A stretch of 64,000 bases of DNA, taken from assembly GCA_041159865.1 (NCBI GenBank), contig JBEAXK010000070.1, positions 1-64,000 on the forward strand. The letters are read 5' to 3'. Made by a program: the position numbers and the translations under genes. Positions 1 through 9,116 of this stretch are shown in pieces. Source of the DNA: BJGN01 sp041159865. Lineage in GTDB: Bacteria > Bacteroidota > Bacteroidia > Chitinophagales > Saprospiraceae. The notes under the pieces were generated by a model. That model was not told the DNA's origin. It did no database searches and saw only the letters and a list, made by a program, of their open reading frames with translations. How positions within the stretch are numbered: the first letter of the stretch is position 1; every line of letters begins with the position of its first letter.

Positions 1-328
1 GTTTGGACACATTGTCAGGAATATCCCAGGGAATATGTAGTGAAACAGCACCAGCTGCAGCTGTCAAATCATTTATAAGGCTAATATCTTCTATTTTTTG
101 ATATAAATCGCCCGGTTCACCCCCTATGGAAAACCGACCAAAGCGGGTTCCACCTGCTCCCAGTGCCCAACTCGGTATGGCTACTTGAAACTGTTGTATT
201 TGAGCGATAAGGGTTTCTACATCAACACCTTTATCGGTTAATTCTCTTTTAAGAAACTGAAAGGATTCACGATGTTTCGCTGAAAATGAGTCATTATGAC
301 TTAATATTTGGTTTGAATCAAGTCGCAT
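1..328 (-). CDS. rhaI: L-rhamnose isomerase, partial (C-terminus off the left edge)
   Basis: Interconverts L-rhamnose and L-rhamnulose in the cytoplasm, the first step of rhamnose use. Only the first 109 or so residues lie in the window. Translating the minus strand from the ATG at 328 gives an open frame to the edge, with the stretches IPSWALGAGGTRFGRFSIGG and VSLHIPWDIPDN. These are characteristic of the RhaI type (Pseudomonas stutzeri-like), not the E. coli RhaA type. The frame stays open upstream of 328, but this ATG gives the usual family N-terminus. It lies 38 bp downstream of the aldolase/dehydrogenase gene on the same strand, so the two are very likely one rhamnose operon. Catalytic metal ligands lie beyond the edge and cannot be checked. 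Confidence 0.85.
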   Translation of the reverse strand, partial: MRLDSNQILSHNDSFSAKHRESFQFLKRELTDKGVDVETLIAQIQQFQVAIPSWALGAGGTRFGRFSIGGEPGDLYQKIEDISLINDLTAAAGAVSLHIPWDIPDNVSK

Positions 329-366
329 AGGAAGGAAATTTTGATTGGAAGACCCTAAACGAGAGT

Positions 367-2460
367 TTAACGAACAAATGCCTCTGGGATACCACCATCA
401 ACATTGAGGGTTATACCAGTCGATTTGTTTAGTATAGCAAGCAAAGCGTAAACACCATTAGCAATATCTTCAGGTAAAATAATCTGACCCAATAAATTTC
501 TTTTTGCATAATGAGCAGGTAATTCTGAAACAGGAATGCCATAAGCTTTGGCTCTTCCCTCTGCCCATTCACCTTCCCATATTTTACTTCCAACAATTAC
601 CCCATCTGGATTTACCGTATTTACCCTGATATTTTCTTTGGCCAATTCTGCAGCTAAAAGTCTGGTCATGTGTTGTTGTGCCGCTTTCGCAGTGCCATAA
701 GCTACATTGTTAGGCCCTGCAACCAATCCATTTTTACTGGCAATAGCAATTAGATTGCCACCTAATTGTTGCTTCTTGAGGATATTTACCCCTAGCTTGA
801 ACAATTGAAATTGTGCTTTTACAAGCACATTTTGTAAGATATCCCAATCTGATTCCAGAGTTTCTGATAGTGATTTTGAGATGGCAAGACCTGCACTGTG
901 TACAATAATATCAAGACCACCAAATTCCCGACATGTGAAATTTAATAAGTCTGATAGTGATTCTTCTTTGGTGATATCAATAGCAAAATAACGGGCTGAA
1001 TCTTTATTGTAAGTAGAAATAGCCTCTGTTAATCTTTCTTCTGAAAGGTCAGTGATAACAACATGAGCACCTTCAGCAGCCATTTTTTTTGCAATGGCAC
1101 CTCCTATACCGCCGCCGCCCCCTGTAATGAGGGCAATACGACGAGAAAGGGGTTTTTCAGGAGGCATTCGTTGAAGTTTTGCCTCTTCCAGTAACCAATA
1201 TTCTATGTTAAAAGCTTCTTGTCTGGTTAGTGCCGTATATCTTGAAACAGCTTCTGCACCGCGCATAACCTGAATGGCATTCTGATAAAATTCTGCCGCT
1301 ACTCTGGCAGTCTGTTTGTCCTTAGCAAAGGTAAATAATCCAATTCCAGGGAAAATAATAACTACGGGATTTGGATCTCTCATTGCAGGGCTGTCCACAT
1401 GTTTACATTCCTGATAATAAGAGGCATATTCTGCCCTGTATTTTTCAAAAGCAGGAGATAAAACCTGTTTAATCTTTGAACTATCTGATAAATCGTCGTT
1501 AACACCCAGGGATAAAACCAGGGGTTTTATTTTTGTTCGCAAAAAATGATCCGGGCAAGAAGTCCCTAGAGGAGCAAGCCGTTCCAGATCATAACTGTTT
1601 ATAAAGGACAAAACAACAGGATTATCTGAAAAATGTCCAATCATTTGGTTTTTTTCGGAGCAAAGTCCTCTTAATATAGGCATTAGCAGAGAAGCCTGCA
1701 GATGTCTGTGTGAAGCATCTGGACTTTCTATCTTCAGACCTCCGAAAACAGGACCTTTTTTCTCTTGCGCTTTTTCAAGAAAAATAGAAGCTTCCTCAAT
1801 AACTCTTAAACTATTAAAATAACATTCTTTGGAAGTATTTCCCCAAGTAAAAAGACCGTGACTACCCAGTATGATTCCCTTAATATGAGGATTTTCCTTA
1901 TAGCACATTTCTAATTGGAGACCGAGATCAAATCCAGGTCGCTGCCAAGGTATCCAGGCTATTTTATTTCCCCAGATTTCCTTCATAATGGCTTCTCCAT
2001 TTTCGGCTGCAGCAATTGCAATAACCATATCTGGATGAAGATGATCAATATGAGCAAAAGGAAGCAGACCATGAAGCGGCGTGTCAATAGAAGGCGATGC
2101 ACTATTTAAATCATAGAGACAATGTAAAAGAAGTGGCACGATTTCGTCTTCAAAGTCAAGGCCTTTATATTTTTTTTTAAGATCGTGTATTTTAGAGGTA
2201 TATAAACCAGCAATTCCCTTTCGGGTAAGGGTTCCGATATCACCACCGGAACCCTTTATCCACATTACTTCAACGGATTTACCCGTTAAAGGGTCAGCTT
2301 GCATTATTTTACATGAGGTGTTACCTCCACCATAATTGGTTATTCGTAAATCAGACCCCAGCAAATTAGATCGGTATAGAAATAAAGCAAGTTGGTCTTC
2401 ATTTAGAGATGCCTCTTTCTGATCATCCCAAAGATTCGAAACATAACGAAAAGAAAGCAT
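367..2460 (-). CDS. rhaD: Bifunctional rhamnulose-1-phosphate aldolase / short-chain alcohol dehydrogenase
   Basis: A two-domain enzyme of 697 residues. Residues about 20-410 are a class II aldolase domain (GSHGLFTWG and DTPLHGLLPFAHIDHLHPD carry metal-binding histidines) that splits rhamnulose 1-phosphate into DHAP and L-lactaldehyde. Residues about 430-697 are a short-chain dehydrogenase with a Rossmann glycine motif (TGGGGGIGGAIA) and an active-site YGTAK, expected to act on the lactaldehyde. Length and domain order match the known RhaD aldolase/dehydrogenase fusion family of Bacteroidota and rhizobia. It sits between rhaI (38 bp downstream) and the GMC/small-subunit pair (23 bp upstream) on one strand, consistent with one transcript. 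Family assignment is firm; the direction of the dehydrogenase reaction is inferred. Confidence 0.9.
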   Translation of the reverse strand: MLSFRYVSNLWDDQKEASLNEDQLALFLYRSNLLGSDLRITNYGGGNTSCKIMQADPLTGKSVEVMWIKGSGGDIGTLTRKGIAGLYTSKIHDLKKKYKGLDFEDEIVPLLLHCLYDLNSASPSIDTPLHGLLPFAHIDHLHPDMVIAIAAAENGEAIMKEIWGNKIAWIPWQRPGFDLGLQLEMCYKENPHIKGIILGSHGLFTWGNTSKECYFNSLRVIEEASIFLEKAQEKKGPVFGGLKIESPDASHRHLQASLLMPILRGLCSEKNQMIGHFSDNPVVLSFINSYDLERLAPLGTSCPDHFLRTKIKPLVLSLGVNDDLSDSSKIKQVLSPAFEKYRAEYASYYQECKHVDSPAMRDPNPVVIIFPGIGLFTFAKDKQTARVAAEFYQNAIQVMRGAEAVSRYTALTRQEAFNIEYWLLEEAKLQRMPPEKPLSRRIALITGGGGGIGGAIAKKMAAEGAHVVITDLSEERLTEAISTYNKDSARYFAIDITKEESLSDLLNFTCREFGGLDIIVHSAGLAISKSLSETLESDWDILQNVLVKAQFQLFKLGVNILKKQQLGGNLIAIASKNGLVAGPNNVAYGTAKAAQQHMTRLLAAELAKENIRVNTVNPDGVIVGSKIWEGEWAEGRAKAYGIPVSELPAHYAKRNLLGQIILPEDIANGVYALLAILNKSTGITLNVDGGIPEAFVR

Positions 2461-2483
2461 CTCTATATAAAATTAAAGGGCTC

Positions 2484-3098
2484 TTAAAAATTAAATTTCT
2501 TAAGCACTTCTGCTGGTGGACCTTCCCAGTTATTGGGTCTGTTACCAACGTATCCTAAATCTTCAAAACCTGCCTCGGTGGTATAAAAACCAGTCAAAGT
2601 TAAATCTCTCATTAGGTTGAAAAAAGAAACCCCGGCAGAAACTGCTGGGCTCGCTAATTCTGGATAGGCAATAGCGTCAACAATTGTAATTTGATTGGCA
2701 GGTGTTATAGCTACAAATGATTTCCCAAACAATTTACGGGAATAGTTTTCCAGCCACATTATTCCGCCTCTAAGCGGAACTTGTTGATAAGGCATATCTT
2801 TGGCTATGAATTCAATAAAAGCTGGAACGCCTACTTGTACGGCGGAAGGAGATGACCCCTTGGCTGGTAAAATGATATCACATAAGCGGGTTATCACAGC
2901 CATTTCACCCGGAGTAAAAAAGGTATCCGATGCTAATTTTTCGTCTCTTTTTACTTCATCAGGGGTTCTGCCGTAGTTAGACTTTTGCTTTTTGGGTTTT
3001 CCTGCATGTACAACTTCTGTTTGAGCTGGTAAAACCTGTGCCGTAGCAATCCCTACAGAAGTAAGGGTAATATTTTTTATAAGATCTCTGCGTTTCAT
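2484..3098 (-). CDS. Gluconate 2-dehydrogenase subunit 3 family protein (small subunit of the GMC dehydrogenase)
   Basis: A 204-residue protein with a Tat-like N-terminus (KRRDLIKN followed by a short hydrophobic stretch ending near residue 25), so likely exported folded together with its catalytic partner. The body (about 55-190) resembles the Gluconate_2-dh3 family, the small subunit of membrane-bound FAD sugar and polyol dehydrogenases. Its gene begins 5 bp after the GMC oxidoreductase gene ends, the usual pairing in which the small subunit supplies the export signal. No cytochrome c subunit gene lies alongside, so the electron acceptor is unknown. Substrate cannot be read from the sequence. 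Confidence 0.75.
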   Translation of the reverse strand: MKRRDLIKNITLTSVGIATAQVLPAQTEVVHAGKPKKQKSNYGRTPDEVKRDEKLASDTFFTPGEMAVITRLCDIILPAKGSSPSAVQVGVPAFIEFIAKDMPYQQVPLRGGIMWLENYSRKLFGKSFVAITPANQITIVDAIAYPELASPAVSAGVSFFNLMRDLTLTGFYTTEAGFEDLGYVGNRPNNWEGPPAEVLKKFNF

Positions 3099-3103
3099 GG
3101 CAA

Positions 3104-4846
3104 TTAGATTTTATTTGCTTTAACTTGATCAATGATGTATTCTGAAGTGCGCATAGCGGAAGCCAGGATAGTCCAGGTTACGTTTTTGTCTCCTTGGGAA
3201 ACAAAAGGAGCAGCATCCACTACAAAAAGGTTTTTAACATCATGTGCTTGCTGGTATTTATTTAAGGCTGAACGATTTGGATTATCACCCATACGAACGG
3301 TACCAACCTCGTGGATAATTTTTCCTGGCGCTTCAAGTCCATAGTTTGTTTCTGGTCCAGGTTTATTTCCTAATGGAATACCACCCATTTCAATAATCAA
3401 TTCCTCAAAGGTATCTTGCATGTGTTTAGCTTGCTTAATCTCCTGATCTGACCATTTGTAGTGAAAGCGTAAAGTTGGAATACCATATTTATCGACTTTA
3501 CCCGGATCAATTTCACAGTAATTTGTCTCTAACGGAATAGGTTCTCCTCTGCCGGCCATACCAATATAAGCTCCATAAAAACGATTTACATCCTCTCTTA
3601 ATCTAGAGCCATACCCCCCTGCAGGAAGTGTTTCACCGTTAGGATAAGGATATTTTCCGTTATTATTATGCATTCCCATGCCAAAACCATATCCAGGCAT
3701 ACCCATACCTCCACCGTATTCAATATGATATCCGCGTGCAAAATCAAGTTTATTATTGTCCAGCCACCAAGGAGAATAGATATGACTTCCGCCAACGCCG
3801 TCTTCATTGTAACGATCTCTGTTCATCAATGAAGGAACAAATCCACTTCTGCTTGCACCTGTAGAGTCATTTAAATATTTACCTATAACGCCACTTGTAT
3901 TGGCTAATCCTTGTGGGAAACGTGCCGATTTGGAGTTTAACAATAGTCTGGCCGATTCACATGCAGAGGCTCCCAACACAACCCTTTTAGCACGGACCGA
4001 TACTTCAGCCATTGTTTTAGTATCTACGTAAGAAACGCCTGTAGCTAACCCTGTTGCCTGATCTGTTAGTACTTCCCGAACCATTGCGTGATTAATGAGG
4101 GTAAGATTACCTGTTTTCATTGCAGGAATGACTAATACAGAAGAGGAGGAGAAATCGGCATATTTATTACAACCTCTGCTACATTGGCTGCAGTAAAAAC
4201 AAGATCCTCTTTCGTTATTTATTGGCTTTGTTAAAATAGATAATCTAGACGGAATGACTGGTATTTTAAGATTAGTACCTGCTTTTTTGATGAAATGTTC
4301 ATGCAAACGCATTGGTGGAGGCGGAAGAAAAATTCCATCTGGTTCGTTATACATGTTTTCCACAGAACCAAAAATTCCAATTAATTTATCCGTTTTATCA
4401 TAAAATGGTTTAAGATCGTCATATCCAATAGGCCAGTCATCTCCGATTCCTGTTAAAGAGCCTCTTTTAAAGTCATTTGGACCAAATCGAAGAGATATTC
4501 TACCCCAATGGTTGGTTCTACCACCCAACATTCTGGATCTGAACCAATGAAATTCTGTACCTTTTACGGCAGAATATGGTTCTCCTTCAATTTGCCAGCC
4601 TCCATAAGCTGCATCAAAATCTCCAAAAGGTCTGGTACTTGAGGCTCCGCGGCGAGGGGACTCCCACGGATTCTTCATTTGTGTAATATACTGAGGATCA
4701 GCAGGGTCATAATAACTTCCAGCTTCCAAAAGGCAAACTTTTGCGCCTGCTTTGGTTAAGGTATAAGCAGCCATTCCACCGCCTGCGCCTGAACCAACAA
4801 TAACTACATCAAAAATCTCTGGCGTTTCTTTAACTTGAAATGTCAT
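3104..4846 (-). CDS. GMC family FAD-dependent sugar/alcohol oxidoreductase, catalytic subunit
   Basis: A 580-residue GMC flavoenzyme. The FAD-binding motif VGSGAGGGMAAY is at about residues 17-28 with the acidic LLEAG end of the dinucleotide fold near 39. The GMC C-terminal domain ends with the VVDAAPF and NVTWTILASAMR signatures. It has no signal peptide, which fits export as a complex through the Tat signal of the downstream small subunit. Four cysteines at 216, 219, 222 and 226 (C-x2-C-x2-C-x3-C) resemble the Fe-S cysteine cluster of bacterial FAD-glucose dehydrogenases and glucoside 3-dehydrogenases. Known relatives oxidise sugars or glycosides and pass electrons to cytochrome c. Location directly upstream of rhaD/rhaI hints at a deoxysugar or glycoside substrate, but this is inference. 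Confidence 0.82.
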   Translation of the reverse strand: MTFQVKETPEIFDVVIVGSGAGGGMAAYTLTKAGAKVCLLEAGSYYDPADPQYITQMKNPWESPRRGASSTRPFGDFDAAYGGWQIEGEPYSAVKGTEFHWFRSRMLGGRTNHWGRISLRFGPNDFKRGSLTGIGDDWPIGYDDLKPFYDKTDKLIGIFGSVENMYNEPDGIFLPPPPMRLHEHFIKKAGTNLKIPVIPSRLSILTKPINNERGSCFYCSQCSRGCNKYADFSSSSVLVIPAMKTGNLTLINHAMVREVLTDQATGLATGVSYVDTKTMAEVSVRAKRVVLGASACESARLLLNSKSARFPQGLANTSGVIGKYLNDSTGASRSGFVPSLMNRDRYNEDGVGGSHIYSPWWLDNNKLDFARGYHIEYGGGMGMPGYGFGMGMHNNNGKYPYPNGETLPAGGYGSRLREDVNRFYGAYIGMAGRGEPIPLETNYCEIDPGKVDKYGIPTLRFHYKWSDQEIKQAKHMQDTFEELIIEMGGIPLGNKPGPETNYGLEAPGKIIHEVGTVRMGDNPNRSALNKYQQAHDVKNLFVVDAAPFVSQGDKNVTWTILASAMRTSEYIIDQVKANKI

Positions 4847-4925
4847 ATCGGTTTTTAGGTTTAAGATATCAAATAGAAAATTTGGAATTATTTCTTTTTG
4901 TAAATATAATTAAATTTGAATGAGT

Positions 4926-6047
4926 TTATTCAAGTAATTTAATTAAAGTACTCTCAATTTCTTGAGATCCCCGGACACTTGTAGAAACTATTACTCCATT
5001 TTTGTCAAGCATAAATGCTCTGGGAATAGAATTTACGCCATACAATGCTGCTGCTGCGGAAGACCATTTTTTCAAGTCACTGACATGGTGTGGCCACGTA
5101 AGATTATCCATGGCGATGGCTTCAATCCATGCTTGTTTACCTTGTGCAATGTATGTACTTGCCATAGAAGGGTCTTCCAGTCGCGCCATAGTCCGGTCAT
5201 CCAGTCCGTCTAAACTTACGCTAAATATGGTAAATCCTTTATTTTTATATTTCTCATAAACAGCAACAACATTTGGATTTTCTCTACGACAAGGACCACA
5301 CCAGCTTGCCCAAAAATCTAATAAGACGACTTTTCCTTTAAGATCTGATAGCTTTCTTACTTTACCAGTTGGATCAGGCAGGGCAATTTCAGGTGCAGGT
5401 TGACCTATCTGTATTCTTTCCTGGGACATTGCCGCGGCGTATTCCTGTTCCTTTAATGAAATGTATTCCCCGAAAGCAGTAGTTAATTCATTATTTGGGT
5501 ACTTCGCCTGTAATTTAGTGAGCGCCTTCTTTTGTAACGGAATGTAATCAGGACTTTGACCAAAAACCATATTGGCTACTAACGCACCTAATATTGGATT
5601 TTCGGCTTGCTCTATGAAAGTAACCACCTGATCAGCCGTTTTTTGCTGATTTTGAAGACCTTGTATAAGGTCCTTTAACTGAGTGGTTTCTTCTGATCCA
5701 CTTATATTGAAGCTATATTGATCTAAAGTTTCCAGATTTCCTTCGATTTCAATTTGCTTTTCAGACCCATTTAGCACCATTAACATTCTTTTAGCTCCAA
5801 TTCGAAGATTATAAATACCAGCTTCAAGACCTTTTGGAAAATTAATTTTGAAAGATCCTGTGCCGTCAATTTCCGTTTTATCAATCACTAAATTGACTTT
5901 TCCAATAATTGTTTTATCGATGAATGCCTGCAGATTTTCTGCACCACTGATTTTACCTTTAATGGTGACACCGCCTTTTAAAGCATCACAACTCAGAGAA
6001 AAGAATAAAATACCTGCAAAACCGACTAATAATGATATTGTTCTCAT
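4926..6047 (-). CDS. TlpA-like thioredoxin-fold lipoprotein with N-terminal DUF4369-type domain
   Basis: A 373-residue exported thiol-disulfide protein. The N-terminus has a hydrophobic segment ending in a lipobox-like FSLSC (Cys20), so it is probably a lipoprotein. Residues about 28-130 form a beta-rich domain of the DUF4369 kind common before TlpA domains in Bacteroidota. Residues about 215-373 are a TlpA/ResA-like thioredoxin fold with the active site WCGPC (Cys250 and Cys253). Family members reduce or form disulfides in the periplasm, for example in cytochrome c maturation or stress defence; the client here is unknown. It starts 6 bp after purL ends on the same strand, so it may be cotranscribed with it, although the functions are unrelated. 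Confidence 0.85.
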   Translation of the reverse strand: MRTISLLVGFAGILFFSLSCDALKGGVTIKGKISGAENLQAFIDKTIIGKVNLVIDKTEIDGTGSFKINFPKGLEAGIYNLRIGAKRMLMVLNGSEKQIEIEGNLETLDQYSFNISGSEETTQLKDLIQGLQNQQKTADQVVTFIEQAENPILGALVANMVFGQSPDYIPLQKKALTKLQAKYPNNELTTAFGEYISLKEQEYAAAMSQERIQIGQPAPEIALPDPTGKVRKLSDLKGKVVLLDFWASWCGPCRRENPNVVAVYEKYKNKGFTIFSVSLDGLDDRTMARLEDPSMASTYIAQGKQAWIEAIAMDNLTWPHHVSDLKKWSSAAAALYGVNSIPRAFMLDKNGVIVSTSVRGSQEIESTLIKLLE

Positions 6048-6053
6048 GAAATA

Positions 6054-8300
6054 TTAATTTTGTTCACCAGCCATTTTCTGACCTAGTGTTTGATTATAAA
6101 TATGAATATATTCCTCAATTTTACCAAATGATTCAGAATCAATTTTAATATCTTGTCTGGTTACCTCACCAATACGTGAAAAAGGTACATTATGGGTGTT
6201 CAAGAAATTTACTAATGAATCTTCTTTTTGCGGATTTATAGTAATGACACAACGAGACTGACTTTCACCAAATAAATAAGCGTCTTTTCTGAAATTAGTA
6301 TCAGTCTCAATATCGAATCCTAGATTTCCAGTGATGGCTGACTCAAGTAAACACTGAAACAGTCCACCTTCACTTATATCATGAGCAGATTCAATAAACC
6401 GCTTTCTAATCAATTGTGTCATATTCTGCTGTAAATGCAATTCTTCATCCATATCAAAAGAAGGAGGTGCAGAAAGAGGTATACCTAAGACAGTTCTGCA
6501 GTATTCTGAACTTCCCAAATCATTTACAGGTGTTCCGAGCATATATATAATATGACCCTCTTTTTTAAAATTTAATGTGGTATGCCAGGAAATATCATCC
6601 ATAATTCCTAACATACCAATTGTTGGTGTTGGAAAAACGGGTTCCGTTCCATCTTTAAAAACAGATTGATTATAAAAGCTAACATTACCTCCAGTCACCG
6701 GTGTATTAAACTTTCTGCAGGCATCTCCCATACCTTTTATTGCCTGAACAAATTGCCAGTAAACCCCTTGATTGTAAGGATTTCCAAAATTCAGACAGTT
6801 AGTAATCGCCACAGGTACTCCTCCAGAACATACTATATTTCTTGCTGCTTCTGCAACAGCAATCATGGCACCTTGATAAGGATCTGCATGGACGTAAGAA
6901 CTATTACAATCGGTGGTCAGAACCAATGCTTTTTTTGTGTCTTTAACCCATACGACAGCGGCATCAGAATGTTTGTTGGTCGTCATGGTTCCAGTCCTTA
7001 CCATAGAATCATATTGTTCGTAAATCCAGCGTTTGGAAACCAGATTAGGGCTTGCAGCTAATTTTTTAGCTGAGGCTACATAATTCGTATTTTGAGGAAT
7101 TGATTTGGTATTTATTTTTCGAATTTCTTCAACGTAGGCGGGTCTTTTGTATTCACGTTGATAAACTGGTGCCCCGCCGCCGAGGACTAAAGAATGGGCA
7201 TTTACTTCAGCCACTTTGGTTCCAGAAGTATGAAAAACAAGGGTTCCGGTATCCGTTACTTCTCCAATTTCCTCACATTCTAAATCCCATTTATTAAATA
7301 CCTCCAGTAATAACTGCTCCTGACCTTTGTGACAAACAATCAACATACGTTCCTGACTTTCGGACAGCAGAATTTCAAATGGTTTCATGTTTTTTTGTCT
7401 GGTAGGCACTTTATCCAGGTCGATAATCATACCGACACCTCCTTTTGCACTCATCTCTGAGGTAGAACAAGTGATTCCAGCTGCACCCATGTCTTGCATT
7501 CCAACAATGGCACCCGTTTTAATGGCTTCAAGAGTAGCTTCCAATAATAATTTTTCCTGAAAAGGATCTCCAACCTGAACAGCTGGTAAATCTTCAGCAG
7601 AGTCTTCGGTCAAATCGGCTGATGCAAAGGTAGCTCCATGAATACCGTCTTTTCCAGTGGCTGAACCCACTATAAAAACAGGATTTCCAATACCTTCGGC
7701 AATAGCTGAAACGGTTTTTCCTACTTCAACAATCCCTACGGACATTGCATTTACCAATATATTCTGATTGTAACAGTCATTAAAATATGCTTCTCCACCC
7801 ACCGTAGGAACCCCGAAACAGTTACCATAATGACTTATTCCTGCAACGACCCCTTCTACAAGTCGTCTCGTTTGAGGTAAATCGATGTTTCCAAAGCGAA
7901 GGGAGTTTAAAGAAGCAATGGGTCTGGCTCCCATGGTAAAAATATCTCTGTGTATACCACCAACCCCTGTTGCCGCACCTTGAAAAGGCTCAATAGCAGA
8001 TGGATGGTTATGAGATTCAATTTTGAAAGCACAGGCTAATCCATCTCCAATGTCAACTAATCCTGCATTTTCTTCACCAGCTCCAACCAAAAGACGTTGG
8101 CCTTCCCGAGGTAATGTTTTTAGCCAATGAATGGAGTTTTTGTAACTGCAATGTTCAGACCACATGACAGCATAAATACTCAGTTCAGTGAAATTAGGCG
8201 TTCTGCCCATTATGCTAACAATATGTTCAAATTCCGCTTCCGTTAATCCTAATTTCTTTGCCGTTTCGGCCGTTACCAATGATTCGCTTTGTTGTTGCAT
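6054..8300 (-). CDS. purL: Phosphoribosylformylglycinamidine synthase subunit PurL (FGAM synthase II)
   Basis: Fourth step of purine synthesis: ATP-dependent conversion of FGAR to FGAM in the cytoplasm, using ammonia delivered by PurQ with PurS. The 748 residues match the small-type PurL, which lacks the fused glutaminase, so separate purQ and purS genes should exist elsewhere. The N-terminal signature MWSEHCSYKNS, the ESHNHPSAIEPFQGAATGVGG phosphate/ATP region and the DMGAAGITCSTSEM motif are all present, followed by a second AIRS-like half. The ATG at 8300 is supported by the family-typical start and by a TAnnTTTG box about 28 bp upstream. Confidence 0.95.
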   Translation of the reverse strand: MQQQSESLVTAETAKKLGLTEAEFEHIVSIMGRTPNFTELSIYAVMWSEHCSYKNSIHWLKTLPREGQRLLVGAGEENAGLVDIGDGLACAFKIESHNHPSAIEPFQGAATGVGGIHRDIFTMGARPIASLNSLRFGNIDLPQTRRLVEGVVAGISHYGNCFGVPTVGGEAYFNDCYNQNILVNAMSVGIVEVGKTVSAIAEGIGNPVFIVGSATGKDGIHGATFASADLTEDSAEDLPAVQVGDPFQEKLLLEATLEAIKTGAIVGMQDMGAAGITCSTSEMSAKGGVGMIIDLDKVPTRQKNMKPFEILLSESQERMLIVCHKGQEQLLLEVFNKWDLECEEIGEVTDTGTLVFHTSGTKVAEVNAHSLVLGGGAPVYQREYKRPAYVEEIRKINTKSIPQNTNYVASAKKLAASPNLVSKRWIYEQYDSMVRTGTMTTNKHSDAAVVWVKDTKKALVLTTDCNSSYVHADPYQGAMIAVAEAARNIVCSGGVPVAITNCLNFGNPYNQGVYWQFVQAIKGMGDACRKFNTPVTGGNVSFYNQSVFKDGTEPVFPTPTIGMLGIMDDISWHTTLNFKKEGHIIYMLGTPVNDLGSSEYCRTVLGIPLSAPPSFDMDEELHLQQNMTQLIRKRFIESAHDISEGGLFQCLLESAITGNLGFDIETDTNFRKDAYLFGESQSRCVITINPQKEDSLVNFLNTHNVPFSRIGEVTRQDIKIDSESFGKIEEYIHIYNQTLGQKMAGEQN

Positions 8301-8327
8301 AAGCTCCCCCTAATCTTTTAGTTTTGG

Positions 8328-8335
8328 CAAATATA
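8328..8335 (-). promoter_or_regulatory. Candidate -7 box for purL
   Basis: On the minus strand the sequence TATATTTG matches the Bacteroidota -7 consensus TAnnTTTG exactly and lies 27 bp before the purL ATG. The expected TTTG box 17-21 bp further upstream is not well matched, so the site is only moderately supported. Confidence 0.4.
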
Positions 8336-8377
8336 ATACGATTTGCAAAAAAATCAGGTTTTTAAAATTACTTTGGC

Positions 8378-9001
8378 TTAGGCAATCATTTTATTGATAA
8401 AGAAAAATATCATCAGGTAAATCCATAAGATATCAAGGAAGTGCCAGTATATGCTAATTAGTCTTAAATTCAATCGTTTATGCGGATCTGAAAAATAAAC
8501 CAATACACTGACAGGCTCTATCATATATTTCCTTGCTTGAATGATAAAATAAAAAAGGAAGGGGAGTCCAGCTACAACGTGAAAAAAATGAAGGCCCGAG
8601 ATGACATACAAATAACCTGCTGAATTATCAGTCTGAATCATAATGTTTTTACTAAAAAGACTATACCAGGCTATGACCTGCAAAACAAGAAAAATAAGCG
8701 AGAGTAAAATAGTAATATATAAATTCACCTGATATTTATCTGTTCTGTCTTCCAGATAAGCCTTTTTACTTTGCCATAAACTATAACTTGATCCTAAAAG
8801 AACCAAGGTATTTACATAAAATAGCCAAGGTAATTGTAATGGGGGCAATTTCGAAAGTGATCTTGTATAAACATAGGCAAAAGATAGGGACAAAAATAGC
8901 ATACTCAGTCCGGCCAAGGTTAAAAATAAAAGGATGTTTTTAGGATGAAATACAAAAGACTCAGTTTGATTGTTTTCTCCCATATCTCTGTTTATCGACA
9001 T
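8378..9001 (-). CDS. Cytochrome c oxidase subunit III-like membrane protein (orphan paralogue)
   Basis: A heme-copper oxidase subunit III (COX3) family membrane protein of about 208 residues with five predicted helices. The family motif is seen in SGLHFFHVVAG and in the closing helix IYWHFLDILWIYL, where the conserved His is present. It resembles the first COX3 gene of the oxidase cluster (31088-31672) but is about 22 kb away on the other strand. It has no catalytic subunit beside it, so it is either an alternative subunit for that oxidase or part of another assembly. The open frame extends to a TTG at 9025; the ATG at 9001 is preferred and a further ATG at 8983 is possible. Confidence 0.78.
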   Translation of the reverse strand: MSINRDMGENNQTESFVFHPKNILLFLTLAGLSMLFLSLSFAYVYTRSLSKLPPLQLPWLFYVNTLVLLGSSYSLWQSKKAYLEDRTDKYQVNLYITILLSLIFLVLQVIAWYSLFSKNIMIQTDNSAGYLYVISGLHFFHVVAGLPFLFYFIIQARKYMIEPVSVLVYFSDPHKRLNLRLISIYWHFLDILWIYLMIFFFINKMIA

Positions 9002-9116
9002 TTGATGTGGTTTTACGACTAACAATAGGTTTAATTATTAGTTCAATAAATATATAAATTGCTTTTTAATCTAATTTTTGCGACCTTTCAATTTATTTTA
9101 ATGGTAAGAAATTTCA

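Noticed and set aside
6666..7061. A 131-codon plus-strand open frame opposite purL
   Set aside because: Lies wholly within purL on the other strand and has no family-like motif; a shadow frame.
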